64,000 nt of DNA from an uncultured Rikenellaceae bacterium (lineage in GTDB: Bacteria > Bacteroidota > Bacteroidia > Bacteroidales > Rikenellaceae): positions 62,001 through 126,000 of the forward strand of contig CALYBQ010000006.1 of NCBI GenBank assembly GCA_944415565.1, given 5' to 3'. Position numbers and translations under genes: made by a program. Of the stretch, positions 1-8,348 are shown in pieces. Within the stretch, counting starts at the first letter, position 1. Each line of letters starts with the position of its first letter. A model generated the notes under the pieces. It was not told where the DNA came from and did not search any database. It saw nothing but the letters and a program-made list of their open reading frames with translations.

Positions 1-1310
1 CGGTTCTGCGACAACTGTTCCTCGTCGGGCAGCGAATAGTCACCATACTCCCACATGGCTATTTTGGGCGCTTTGAAGCCGACCTTTTTCATTTGTTCGA
101 GTGCTTCCTCGGCTTCGGCTTGAGTGGCGAACCCTCCGGCGTAATAGTTATAGCGGCCCTCGTCCGTTTTCCACAGTCCGATGGGGTAGGCTCCCCTGAA
201 AATGGATACTGGTTGTGCGCGTTGGAACGAGCCGAGCAGGATGCGGTATATGGTTCCCTTGTCGTATATGGTCAGTTGCGGTATGGGATTCGAGGCGTTG
301 TATCTCGACGGCGAGTGTACGGTTATCGGTTCGTAGTCGATGAAGAAACGTTCTTCGAGGATTATCGGCGGCAGGTCGAACACTACCGAGTTGAGATTGT
401 TCGACACTTTCCGGAGCGAATCCAGCGCTTTGTTGAGGCCGAGCGTTTGTGCTAGTGTCATCTCGTAATCGAGCGTCAGTCGTTTGCGTATCGGGTATGC
501 CGAGATCGGCTCCGATTCCGATTTACCTTTCAACTGCGCTTCGGCACTGCGTGCCTGTGTGCTTTTGTTGTTGAACTCCTCTATCAGCCCGCTCTTGTTC
601 ATCAGGTCGAACAACATCGCGTAGCTATACGCTTTCGTGTCAGATATGTAGTTGTTCAGCGTTGCTACCGAGTCGGATATGGCTGCCAACAGCCGTTTCT
701 GCTCGATGTAGCGCGACCACAGGCTGTCGGCTAACGCTGCGCTGTCGGCCTTTATGTATTCGTCCGCTATGTGCGAGAGTATCTCGTAGTTGGTCCCGAA
801 TATGTTGATGTAGTTCACGACGACCCTCTCTTTCTCTTCGGCCACCCTCAGTGCGCCGTAGTCTTCCGGCGACATATTGTTCTTGAAATAGGGGTTGGAT
901 ATAAGGTTGGGCGATACGTCGTCGGCGTTCTGTCCCGAGCCGGCCGGTCGTGACGGCGTTTGGGAGCCGGACAGGTTGTTCAATATGAACTCTTGCTCTA
1001 TGGCGCTCGTGCGGCTGGCTATGCGGCCGATGTTGTTGCGGACCTCGAAAATATCGTTCTCCATTTTCAGGATGCTCTGGCTGTATGACTGTGCGTTCGC
1101 CCGGTCGCTGCGTAGTTTCTCACGTAGCGAGGCAACGGCTTTGACCAGAGAGTCTTCGTGTGAGCGCAGTTTGAGCTCTTCGCCTAGCAACGACATGTAT
1201 GTGCTGTCTGTTTCGAGTCCGGCTACGCGCGGACGCACCTGTGCGGATAATGCGGCGACGGACAGCAGCAGGGCCAATGCCACGGCCGGATATAGTTTTT
1301 TCAGAATCAT
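1..1310 (-). CDS. Secreted coiled-coil protein with C-terminal SPOR-like domain (3' end outside window)
   Basis: The reading frame opens at an ATG (1310-1308) and stays open to the window edge, so the C-terminus is missing. About 436 codons are visible. Residues 1-22 form a signal peptide with an AQ cleavage site. The middle is charged and helical, rich in Glu, Ser and Asn, and suggests coiled coil. From about residue 365 comes a segment (YRILLGSF, then YYAGGFATQAEAEEAL, then VGF) that resembles a SPOR repeat, which in known proteins binds denuded glycan strands of peptidoglycan. The ATG shares its A with the TAA of the upstream trkH, so translation is probably coupled. A cell-wall or division-associated periplasmic role is inferred; the link to potassium transport is unexplained. 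Confidence 0.75.
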   Translation of the reverse strand, partial: MILKKLYPAVALALLLSVAALSAQVRPRVAGLETDSTYMSLLGEELKLRSHEDSLVKAVASLREKLRSDRANAQSYSQSILKMENDIFEVRNNIGRIASRTSAIEQEFILNNLSGSQTPSRPAGSGQNADDVSPNLISNPYFKNNMSPEDYGALRVAEEKERVVVNYINIFGTNYEILSHIADEYIKADSAALADSLWSRYIEQKRLLAAISDSVATLNNYISDTKAYSYAMLFDLMNKSGLIEEFNNKSTQARSAEAQLKGKSESEPISAYPIRKRLTLDYEMTLAQTLGLNKALDSLRKVSNNLNSVVFDLPPIILEERFFIDYEPITVHSPSRYNASNPIPQLTIYDKGTIYRILLGSFQRAQPVSIFRGAYPIGLWKTDEGRYNYYAGGFATQAEAEEALEQMKKVGFKAPKIAMWEYGDYSLPDEEQLSQN

Positions 1311-2755
1311 TATTTCCACCACTTCATTAGGAACAACTGTAACAGGCCGAATATTTCGAGACGACCCAAGAGCATGAATATAGTGCTAAATATCTTAATA
1401 AACGGAGAAAGATGAGAATAATTGTCCATTGTGCCTACGGAACCGAATCCCGGCCCGACATTTCCCATGCTCGTGGCCACGAGGCTGAAACCGGTCATCA
1501 GGTCCTCGCCTGTTGCCGTGACGATTATAGTTCCCGCACACACTATCATTATGTAGACCACGATGAAGAGCATGGCGGAGTTGATTACGGAGTCGTCCTG
1601 CGTCACCCCGTTCAGCTTGACACGTATGACGGCGCTCGGATGTTGCTGTTGCAGTATGCGTGCCCTGATTGCCTTGACGGTGAGCCACACCCTGTCGCTC
1701 TTGATCCCTCCCGAGGTCGATCCGGCGCACGCGCACTGGAACATCACGAATAGTAGCAAGATGGTAGCGAGCGAACTCCATACGGTAGTGTCGGCGGTGG
1801 CGAACCCTGTCGTGGTGATTATTGCGGCGGTCTGGAACAGCGAGTATCGCAGCGATTCCATGAATGTCGAATATGTGCCCTCGTTCCACAGACTGATGGC
1901 TATGAGCACCCCGACGACGAAGAACGTTCCCAAATAGTAGCGTGTCGTTTCGCTGCGGAATATGTTGTTCTTCTTGCCCGTTAGCGTGGCGAAGATAAGT
2001 CCGAAATGAATGCCTGACATCAGCATGAATATCATGGAGATGGTCTCCACGGCCGCGCTGTTGTAATAGGCGATGCTGGCGTTCTTGGTGCTGAACCCTC
2101 CGGTGGCTACGGTCGAGAACGAATGGTTCAACGCGTCGAACCAGTTCATGCCGGCTATCTTCAGACAGATGGTTTCCAGCACCGTCAGGCCGATGTATAC
2201 CGACAGCAGTATGTGTGTTATCTTCTGCGCCTTGTACTTGTAGTTATCTTTTGCTAACGGCGACAGCTCTACGTTGGAGAGCGTCATCTTGGTTTTGCCG
2301 AGGGTGGGCATTACGACCAGTACGAACATGACTACGCCGATACCGCCGAGCCAGTGTGTCGATGACCTCCAGAATAGCAGGCCGCGCGGCAGTGCCTCGA
2401 CATTGTCGAGTGCGGTCGAGCCTGTGGTCGTGAATCCCGATACGCTTTCGAACCATGCGGTTGACCAGTTGAATTCGCCTCCCCACAGCAGGTAGGGGAA
2501 CGTTCCTACGAGACAGGCCATGAGCCAAGCCCCGACCACGATTGCATACCCCTCCTTCATGTTGATACGGTCGCTCCTGCGGACGAATATCATGGGGAAG
2601 ATACCGAGGATTGCGGTGAGTACGAACGACAATATGAGCGGATAGAACGACGTATCGACGCTGTTCCACAGTGCTATACATGCGGATAACAGCATGAACG
2701 CCGCCGTGAGCAGCATTATGATACCGATATATCTGAATACTACCGCCGGCCTCAT
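1310..2755 (-). CDS. trkH: TrkH-family potassium uptake transporter
   Basis: Inner-membrane K+ translocating subunit of the Trk/Ktr superfamily, 481 residues, a normal length. The four pore-loop repeats are all visible: TTTGST (109-114), TVATGGFST (215-223), TTTGFAT (314-320) and TSMGNVGPGFG (428-438), each with the selectivity-filter glycine. About ten hydrophobic segments surround them. A TrkA-type NAD-binding gating subunit would be expected as partner, but none is encoded next to it here. It lies 2 bases after a sensor-like membrane protein gene and its stop codon overlaps the start of a SPOR-type protein gene, so the three are very likely one transcript. Family assignment is firm; the exact partner is unknown. 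Confidence 0.95.
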   Translation of the reverse strand: MRPAVVFRYIGIIMLLTAAFMLLSACIALWNSVDTSFYPLILSFVLTAILGIFPMIFVRRSDRINMKEGYAIVVGAWLMACLVGTFPYLLWGGEFNWSTAWFESVSGFTTTGSTALDNVEALPRGLLFWRSSTHWLGGIGVVMFVLVVMPTLGKTKMTLSNVELSPLAKDNYKYKAQKITHILLSVYIGLTVLETICLKIAGMNWFDALNHSFSTVATGGFSTKNASIAYYNSAAVETISMIFMLMSGIHFGLIFATLTGKKNNIFRSETTRYYLGTFFVVGVLIAISLWNEGTYSTFMESLRYSLFQTAAIITTTGFATADTTVWSSLATILLLFVMFQCACAGSTSGGIKSDRVWLTVKAIRARILQQQHPSAVIRVKLNGVTQDDSVINSAMLFIVVYIMIVCAGTIIVTATGEDLMTGFSLVATSMGNVGPGFGSVGTMDNYSHLSPFIKIFSTIFMLLGRLEIFGLLQLFLMKWWK

Positions 2756-2757
2756 CG

Positions 2758-3507
2758 CTATTCGTTCATTCTGTTGCGGGCCAGTGTCGAGAGTTCCTCT
2801 ATCTGGTCGTTGAGTTTGGTGATCTCGTCGTTGCCGTCCACCTCCACGTTGTACGGGAACTTATGTTTCAGGAACGAGGTCAGTCCATTCGTCATGTCCT
2901 GTATTGGCCTGATGTAATATATATCCATCAGGAACGCGAACATTATCACGATTATGATTGCTACGCATAGCGTCACGATCCCCGGCATTATCGCCCTGTA
3001 AGCATTCCTTTCGAGCGATTCCGCCTTTTGCAGCATGGACTGCTGTGAGGCCACCATGTAATCCTTTATGGCGTTGGTCAAAGCGAGGTACGACGAGCCG
3101 TACATCTCCATGAACCACTCTATGTCCTTTTCGCCGGGTGTGGAGAAGAAGTCGTTGATGAGCCTGTTGTAGTCGTTGCGCGCACGGTAGATGAGGTCGA
3201 GTTCGAGAGTGTGGCCCGACATGTTCGAAGCCTTGTTCAGCGCCCGTTCGAACGCTTTGCCGGCGTATGTGAAAGCGGAATCGAGCTGGTTGTGTCCCAG
3301 TACGACTATGTGCAGCAGCGAGGTGTTCTGCTCCTGCGTGGCGTCGAGCATGTCTTTGGACAGCTCCATACTCTTCATGCTGTTGTTAAGCAGGTTCTGC
3401 GTGTGGCTGCTGAGTTTGTTGAGCTGGAACATCGAGATCATGCCCGAAAAGGCGAGCATGATTCCGAGGAATAGAAACCCCAACATTATTTTCTTCCGTA
3501 TACCCAT
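2758..3507 (-). CDS. Four-helix-bundle/HAMP membrane protein without output domain
   Basis: A 249-residue protein laid out like a chemoreceptor or kinase sensor: TM1 at about 7-27, a long helical periplasmic region (about 30-170) like the 4HB_MCP sensor fold, TM2 at about 172-194, then a short HAMP-like stretch (YIRPIQDMTNGL, with the conserved Pro after the membrane) and a final helix. It stops at residue 249, with no methyl-accepting, kinase or cyclase domain following. It is the first gene of a unit with trkH (2-base gap) and a SPOR protein. The position suggests it senses or tunes something about the transporter or the envelope; this is inference. Fold assignment is by pattern, not by search. 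Confidence 0.7.
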   Translation of the reverse strand: MGIRKKIMLGFLFLGIMLAFSGMISMFQLNKLSSHTQNLLNNSMKSMELSKDMLDATQEQNTSLLHIVVLGHNQLDSAFTYAGKAFERALNKASNMSGHTLELDLIYRARNDYNRLINDFFSTPGEKDIEWFMEMYGSSYLALTNAIKDYMVASQQSMLQKAESLERNAYRAIMPGIVTLCVAIIIVIMFAFLMDIYYIRPIQDMTNGLTSFLKHKFPYNVEVDGNDEITKLNDQIEELSTLARNRMNE

Positions 3508-3779
3508 ATCTATACTGCTATCTGCCTGTTATTGTCTCCCCCGCCAAGGGACTGTGTCGTTTGTCGCTTTCGTTTTTGTTTCGTAGCGGACCGCCCGCCT
3601 TGTGTGTTCGTTGTTCCTCTTCGTGGCGTTATCTTACCGCGCGTTGCCCTATATGCTAGAAGCGGACCTTTACCCAGTTTCTGTCGTGCCGTCATGCAGC
3701 CTGCCGTGCCCCGTTTGCATGTTCAAGTTTACTCAATTGCCATGACATATCCAAGTGGGTGATGTCTGCGGCTTGTAGC

Positions 3780-5069
3780 TCAGTTCGTTATCTCGCCTGC
3801 GAGACTTCCGTCTGCCTGCAAAGGTCCGAGCCTTACCTTGGTAATTTCGTTGACGTATTTTCTGTCGTATGGGGCCGATACGCGGATATAGTTTCCCGTG
3901 AATCCCGACATTCTTCCGTTTTTCATCGTGCTTTCCCACAAAACGTATGCCTCGCTGCCTATGTGGCGCTCAGAAAATCCGCGATGAAGTCTGTCGCTGA
4001 GCGCAGATAGGCGTTTGACGCGTTCTGCTGCTACATGCGGATCAATCTTCCCAACGAATTTCGATGCCGGGGCGAGCGGTCTGTCCGAGTACGGGAATAC
4101 GTGCAGGTATGCAGGCGAGACGCTTTCGATGAAATCGTATGTGGTCTGGAAATCGTCGTCCGTTTCACCCGGAAACCCTACTATCACGTCTATGCCGAAG
4201 AACGTATCGGGCATGAGCCGCCTCACGGCTTCCATGCGTCCGGCGAACACATCGGTCGTATACCGTCGTCTCATCAGTCCCAATATCCTGTCGCACCCGC
4301 TTTGGAGCGGGATGTGGAAATGCGGCTGGAATTTGGCGCTGGCTGCTGTGAACGCAATGACCTCGTCCGTGAGCAGGTTCGGTTCTATGGAGGATATGCG
4401 GTATCGCTCGATTCCATCCACTGTGTCCAGTCCGCGCAGCAGGTCGATGAATCTCTCTCCGGTCGTGTGTCCGAAATCTCCGGTGTTGATCCCGGTTATG
4501 ACTATCTCTTTCTGGCCGGAAGCCGCTATCTCGCGAGCCTGCTCCGCGGCTTCCGCTATCGGGACGTTGCGGCTTCCGCCGCGTGCGTAAGGTATCGTGC
4601 AGTATGCACATTTGTAGTCGCAGCCGTCCTGCACTTTAAGGAACGAACGGGTGCGCCCCTCGGTCGAGAAGGCCGAGAAGAATCCGGCGACTGCGTTCGT
4701 CTCGCACGGGTTCAGTCTCCCTTTTCGTGCCAGCTCGTCAACTTGGGTGAAAAGCAGTCCCTTGGCCGAGTTGCCGAGGACTATGTCCACGCCCTCTATT
4801 TCCATTATGGTGTCGGGCTTCAGTTGTGCGTAGCATCCCGTTACGGCGATTATCGCGCCGGGATTCGTTCGGGCAAGTTTGCGGATCAGGTTGCGGCACT
4901 TCTTGTCGGCGTGCTCAGTGACCGTGCATGTATTTATGACGTGTATGTCGGCCTCTCCAGCCGCCGCTTTTTCGTATCCGGCCGCTTTGAACTGGCGTGC
5001 GAGCGTGGCTGTCTCGGCAAAATTGAGTTTGCAGCCGAGCGTGTGGAAAGAGACCTTCAATGCAGACAT
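3780..5069 (-). CDS. mtaB: tRNA t6A37 methylthiotransferase MtaB
   Basis: Radical-SAM enzyme converting t6A to ms2t6A at position 37 of ANN-decoding tRNAs. 429 residues, usual length. The N-terminal UPF0004 domain carries the three cysteines of the auxiliary iron-sulfur cluster (C13 in LGCKLN, C48 in NTCTV, C79 in TGCY). The radical-SAM cluster motif CxxxCxxC is at C150, C154 and C157. A TRAM-like beta domain closes the C-terminus. MtaB rather than MiaB or RimO is chosen from the start HTLGCKLN and NTCTVTEHADKK, typical of the e-subgroup. It lies 9 bases downstream of a DUF4369 lipoprotein gene, so they are probably cotranscribed. Confidence 0.92.
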   Translation of the reverse strand: MSALKVSFHTLGCKLNFAETATLARQFKAAGYEKAAAGEADIHVINTCTVTEHADKKCRNLIRKLARTNPGAIIAVTGCYAQLKPDTIMEIEGVDIVLGNSAKGLLFTQVDELARKGRLNPCETNAVAGFFSAFSTEGRTRSFLKVQDGCDYKCAYCTIPYARGGSRNVPIAEAAEQAREIAASGQKEIVITGINTGDFGHTTGERFIDLLRGLDTVDGIERYRISSIEPNLLTDEVIAFTAASAKFQPHFHIPLQSGCDRILGLMRRRYTTDVFAGRMEAVRRLMPDTFFGIDVIVGFPGETDDDFQTTYDFIESVSPAYLHVFPYSDRPLAPASKFVGKIDPHVAAERVKRLSALSDRLHRGFSERHIGSEAYVLWESTMKNGRMSGFTGNYIRVSAPYDRKYVNEITKVRLGPLQADGSLAGEITN

Positions 5070-5078
5070 CTTGCGTCG

Positions 5079-5771
5079 TTAATTTGAGAGTTGTTCGAGG
5101 CGTTGTTGCATCCTGCGCGAGAAAGCGTTGTCGGTAATAGTGCTGTCGAGCCGGTTTATGAGCGAGCGCACCTGACCGTAATCCATCGAGTCGGCCATCG
5201 ACATATTGAGGAACATCGCCGAGACTATGCTGGATGGGTTCTGGCTGACGAATTCGGCCCGTGAACGGTCTATAAGCCTGCGGAGCGAATCGCGCTTGTG
5301 TGTCATGGTCGCATATTTCACCGAATCGGTCGCAATGTCTATGTTGTCCAACTCCAGTTCTATGGCGCGGACCATGATGTCGATGTTGCGTATCGAGGCT
5401 ATGTATCGGCGCAGATCGTCGTTGGCTTTTGTGCCCGATACGGTTATGTCGTCTTTGTAGTTGAGGTTGCCGCTGATATATACCTGCTTACCATCGAGTA
5501 TGACCGGTATCAGCAGGTCGGGGAAAACCTCGAACCCGATGAAAGCGAGGTCGGGCAGTGTTTCGGGCTGCCGTATGGCGAATCGGCCGTCGCGCGACAT
5601 GGTGCTGTCGATGGCGGTGAGTCTGTCGTGGAAGTCGTATAGGCGTACCTCGCCGTCGGGCAGACTTACGAGGTTGCCGGAAATATAGGCGTTGTCGTCC
5701 CTGCACGAGACTAACGTCACCATTGCCGCGGAGAGTACCGCTCCCGCTATGTAGCCTAGAATATTTTTCAT
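5079..5771 (-). CDS. DUF4369-type lipoprotein
   Basis: A 230-residue predicted lipoprotein: signal peptide ending in the lipobox LVSC (Cys23), then a short beta domain (GNLVSLPDGEVRLYDF, then IDSTMSRDGRFAI) typical of DUF4369, and a long helical C-terminal half. Family members often carry a C-terminal TlpA-like thioredoxin domain; none is seen here and there is no CxxC. A start at 5771 (MKNILGY) is preferred over an upstream in-frame codon at 5783 because a perfect -7 promoter box ends only 9 bases before it. Genes of this type commonly precede mtaB in Bacteroidales. Molecular function is unknown; location is the cell envelope. Confidence 0.8.
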   Translation of the reverse strand: MKNILGYIAGAVLSAAMVTLVSCRDDNAYISGNLVSLPDGEVRLYDFHDRLTAIDSTMSRDGRFAIRQPETLPDLAFIGFEVFPDLLIPVILDGKQVYISGNLNYKDDITVSGTKANDDLRRYIASIRNIDIMVRAIELELDNIDIATDSVKYATMTHKRDSLRRLIDRSRAEFVSQNPSSIVSAMFLNMSMADSMDYGQVRSLINRLDSTITDNAFSRRMQQRLEQLSN

Positions 5772-5780
5772 TTCGCACAG

Positions 5781-5788
5781 CAAAGGTA
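5781..5788 (-). promoter_or_regulatory. -7 promoter box for DUF4369-mtaB unit
   Basis: On the minus strand the sequence is TACCTTTG, a perfect match to the Bacteroidota -7 consensus TAnnTTTG. It ends 9 bases before the ATG at 5771, so the transcript would be almost leaderless. No TTG at the usual 19-base spacing is present (one lies 12 bases upstream). Confidence 0.55.
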
Positions 5789-5886
5789 CTAAATTTTGTT
5801 CAATGAAATGCTGCCGTATAGCATCACCTTGCCCGTTTCCTGCGAATCGCCTGAGCGCATGGGTGAAACGGGTGTGGAATGTAAGA

Positions 5887-5915
5887 GGGACAAATCACAC
5901 ACGCTGATTTGCCCC
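5887..5915 (-). terminator. Hairpin after the beta-propeller gene
   Basis: An 11-bp inverted repeat (GGGGCAAATCA with TGATTTGTCCC on the minus strand, one G-U pair) lies 43 bases past the stop of the propeller gene. The U-tract after it is weak, so it may be a poor terminator. Confidence 0.4.
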
Positions 5916-5958
5916 TCCTGTTTCTGAGATACTTGTATTAGTATTGTAATAACGTCAA

Positions 5959-7020
5959 TTAGTGTCGGTTGTTTAAGCAGGCGTTTATGTCGTATGAGTA
6001 TAACTGGTTCATATTGTCTATGCCGTACAATGTTCGGTGTTTCGTATCTACGGCAAAGGATGTTATGTGGTCTTTGAGGCGGATCTTTGCTACGGCATTT
6101 CCGTCCCAATCGAATACATGGATTTCTGTTTCTTCTGGAGTCGTCCCGAGTTCTGATATTTTCTTGTTAACGTACATGGAGAAAATTAAGTCGTCGGTAA
6201 CTTTAGTACTTTTATAAAATGACTTTATCGATTCGTTGAAGCCATCTTGTTTGATTGCAGGCCATGTGTCGGATTTGGCGGTAGACAATATCATGTCGTT
6301 ATTCCCGTCGCAATCTATGATTTGGATATGGTCGATATACGGAGGAATTACACATGCTTTTTTATTTTTAGCATTATACAATATGGTGTGTATGAGGAGC
6401 ATGTAGGAGTCGTCGAGGGTGATGTTACTATAGATTTCTTTGCTCCATATCGGATTTTTCCATGAATTGTCACCTTTTATTAGATTTACATTCCCTTTGT
6501 CTGGATTATATTGGTCGTAGATGAATGTGTCGTTATCGATTGCGAAACATGGGATTTTATCGCGGTCTATCTCGGATATGAGATCAATGACATCGTTTCC
6601 TGACCGTATTGATTCGGTGAGGTTGATTTTGTGAAATTTACCAGCATTCAAATCAGTGAAATACATCCATATGTCGCCGTCTGCCATTTCAAATTGCCCC
6701 GTATAATCTGCAAATAGGACCTCGTTTGGTCCCCGCCCTCGCCTGAGGATAGATTTGATGTGTGTTAAGTCGTTGAGGTTATAGATGTCCCAATAAAAAT
6801 TTGGTTCGCTGTATTGGTGTTGAACCAGAAGCAGTGTGTCTATGATTTGAATACTGTTACCGCCGACAAGTTCGAGCACGGGAATACCGGAAGGCATTGT
6901 ACATTCGTGTTTGAATACAAGTCCGTATTGCCCCTTGCCTGTAAATATTTTGTTTGACTCCGTACAACCGTAAAAAGATGTTAGGAGAGTTAATAGAAAT
7001 AATAATTTGCGGGTTTTCAT
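5959..7020 (-). CDS. TolB-like/BF3164-type six-bladed beta-propeller lipoprotein
   Basis: 353 residues, signal peptide with lipobox FYGC (Cys19), then a beta-rich body with repeated strand-turn patterns and the RRGRGPNEV segment typical of Bacteroides BF3164-like/6-bladed propeller lipoproteins (TolB_like group). The ending (VFDWDGNAVAKIRL, then LYGIDNMNQLYSYDI) is the usual last blade. It is clearly more AT-rich than its neighbours, which suggests later acquisition. An NVEALA-type gene ends 21 bases upstream; these two families are regularly paired in Bacteroides. No catalytic residues are evident and the substrate or partner is unknown. Confidence 0.8.
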   Translation of the reverse strand: MKTRKLLFLLTLLTSFYGCTESNKIFTGKGQYGLVFKHECTMPSGIPVLELVGGNSIQIIDTLLLVQHQYSEPNFYWDIYNLNDLTHIKSILRRGRGPNEVLFADYTGQFEMADGDIWMYFTDLNAGKFHKINLTESIRSGNDVIDLISEIDRDKIPCFAIDNDTFIYDQYNPDKGNVNLIKGDNSWKNPIWSKEIYSNITLDDSYMLLIHTILYNAKNKKACVIPPYIDHIQIIDCDGNNDMILSTAKSDTWPAIKQDGFNESIKSFYKSTKVTDDLIFSMYVNKKISELGTTPEETEIHVFDWDGNAVAKIRLKDHITSFAVDTKHRTLYGIDNMNQLYSYDINACLNNRH

Positions 7021-7041
7021 AATGTTGGATTGTGGATGTAG

Positions 7042-7295
7042 TTATTCTGTAACATCTGGGCACTTGGCGGTTGGTAATCCATGCCCGTATTCATATTTGC
7101 ATGTACTGCAAGATAATAAACGTGGGGGGTCGGAAGACTGCACATTTATATAGTACATGTTTTGCCATTATTACTTGTTTCGTCCTTGGCTAAGGCTTCG
7201 AAGTTGGCTAAAAATAAATTGTTTTGATCATTTGGCTTTGCAAGATAGCTGGTAGTAGTTACGACACAACCTGTCAATAGACATAGCCCGATCAT
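7042..7295 (-). pseudogene. NVEALA-family peptide gene with a single-base frameshift
   Basis: The first frame (7295 to 7146) gives 49 residues: a short hydrophobic leader with Cys, then LFLANFEALAKDE, a variant of the NVEALA motif, ending GKTCTI and stop. Moving to the next frame at about 7155 restores the expected cysteine-rich family tail (SCSTCKYEYG, then AKCPDVTE) ending at 7042. Adding one base after the TGT region would join both parts (KTCYYINV). So the gene is either truly broken, frameshifted during expression, or carries a sequencing error. It sits just before the propeller lipoprotein and has its own strong promoter. NVEALA peptides are small exported products of unknown function. 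Confidence 0.65.
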
Positions 7296-7337
7296 AGTTC
7301 TTGTTGTTATAATTTAGAAATTTGAAATTTAATTAGA

Positions 7338-7367
7338 TAAATGTATAATAAAAAATGGAATTGTCAA
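7338..7367 (-). promoter_or_regulatory. Promoter for the NVEALA-propeller pair
   Basis: On the minus strand: TTG (7367-7365), exactly 19 bases, then TACATTTA (7345-7338), close to the Bacteroidota consensus TTTG-N19-TAnnTTTG. The start of the NVEALA frame is 42 bases further on. Confidence 0.65.
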
Positions 7368-7493
7368 GATTTGCAGAGTGCTATTTTGTGTGATTTGTTG
7401 TGCAGTATATGTTTGGTGTATATAAGAGCATGCTGAATATTGAACATAATTGCATTTTATTCGCTTGTATTCTGCGGTTCTAAAGTTTGTCAC

Positions 7494-7501
7494 TATATTT
7501 G
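7494..7501 (+). promoter_or_regulatory. -7 promoter box for the metal permease-lpt-ribBA-fmt run
   Basis: TATATTTG is a perfect TAnnTTTG box. It lies downstream of the longest possible in-frame start (a TTG at 7440), so translation should begin later, at the GTG at 7521. No good -33 element is seen. Confidence 0.5.
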
Positions 7502-7520
7502 CCGGATATATGATTTTCGG

Positions 7521-8348
7521 GTGGATATAATCGCAGACATATTCGGATACCGGTTCATGATGAACGCAATGCTGGCGAGCGTGCTGTCAGGGCTCGTATG
7601 CGGGATAATAGGGACGTATGTGGTCGCGAGAAGGACGGTATTCCTCAGCGGCGGCATAACGCACGCGTCGTTCGGGGGTATAGGGATCGCGTATTATTTC
7701 GGGGCCAATCCGATACTCGGGGCCACTATTTTCGCCGTGCTGTCGGCCTTGGGCATCGAATTGGTGTCGGGCAGGCGGAAGATACGCGAGGATTCGGCGA
7801 TAGGCATCATGTGGTCTGTCGGTATGGCGATAGGCATTATATTCATATACCTCACGCCGGGCTATGTGCCGAATCTGATGAGTTTCCTGTTCGGGAATAT
7901 ACTGACGGTAACGCGGTCGGACCTCGCCGCTTTGGGCATTCTGGCCGTTGTGGTGCTGGCGGTGTTCGGTTTCGCATGGCGTCAGATAGTTTTCGTGGCT
8001 TTCGACCGCCAGTTCGCCCGTAGCATGGGTGTGCCGGTAAACGCAATATCCTATTTCATGGCCGTACTTGTGGCGCTGGCAATAGTCTTCTCGATAAAGA
8101 CCGTCGGCATCGTTTTGCTCATATCATTGCTGACACTACCCGCCGTTATCGCCAATTCGTTCACAAAACGGTATGGCCGCATAACGGTATGGGCCGTAGT
8201 GTTCGGTGTATTGGGTAATATGATAGGGTTGATTGTCAGCTACTACATGAATATTCCGGCTGGTGCGGCCACAATATTTGTCCTCGTGCTTACGCTTATT
8301 ATAGTAAAACTTTTACCTTTGTCTGTCAAACAGGCTCGCGGAAAGTAA
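7521..8348 (+). CDS. Metal ABC transporter permease (ZnuB/MntB family)
   Basis: Membrane subunit of a Zn/Mn/Fe-type ABC importer, about 275 residues from the GTG at 7521 (VDIIADIFGY), with eight or so hydrophobic segments. The start of the family fold is clear: FMMNAMLASVLSGLVCGIIG, then VVARRTVFLSGG and THASFGGIGI. The coupling region around SIKTVGIVLLISLLTLPA is also typical. An ATG at 7558 would remove expected N-terminal residues, so the GTG is preferred and agrees with the promoter box at 7494. No ATPase or binding-protein gene is adjacent, so its partners lie elsewhere. The stop overlaps the next ATG (TAATG). Confidence 0.88.
   Translation: MDIIADIFGYRFMMNAMLASVLSGLVCGIIGTYVVARRTVFLSGGITHASFGGIGIAYYFGANPILGATIFAVLSALGIELVSGRRKIREDSAIGIMWSVGMAIGIIFIYLTPGYVPNLMSFLFGNILTVTRSDLAALGILAVVVLAVFGFAWRQIVFVAFDRQFARSMGVPVNAISYFMAVLVALAIVFSIKTVGIVLLISLLTLPAVIANSFTKRYGRITVWAVVFGVLGNMIGLIVSYYMNIPAGAATIFVLVLTLIIVKLLPLSVKQARGK

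Noticed and set aside
4035-5087. 350-codon plus-strand ORF
   Set aside because: Complete antisense shadow of mtaB; the enzyme's motifs are unmistakable on the other strand.
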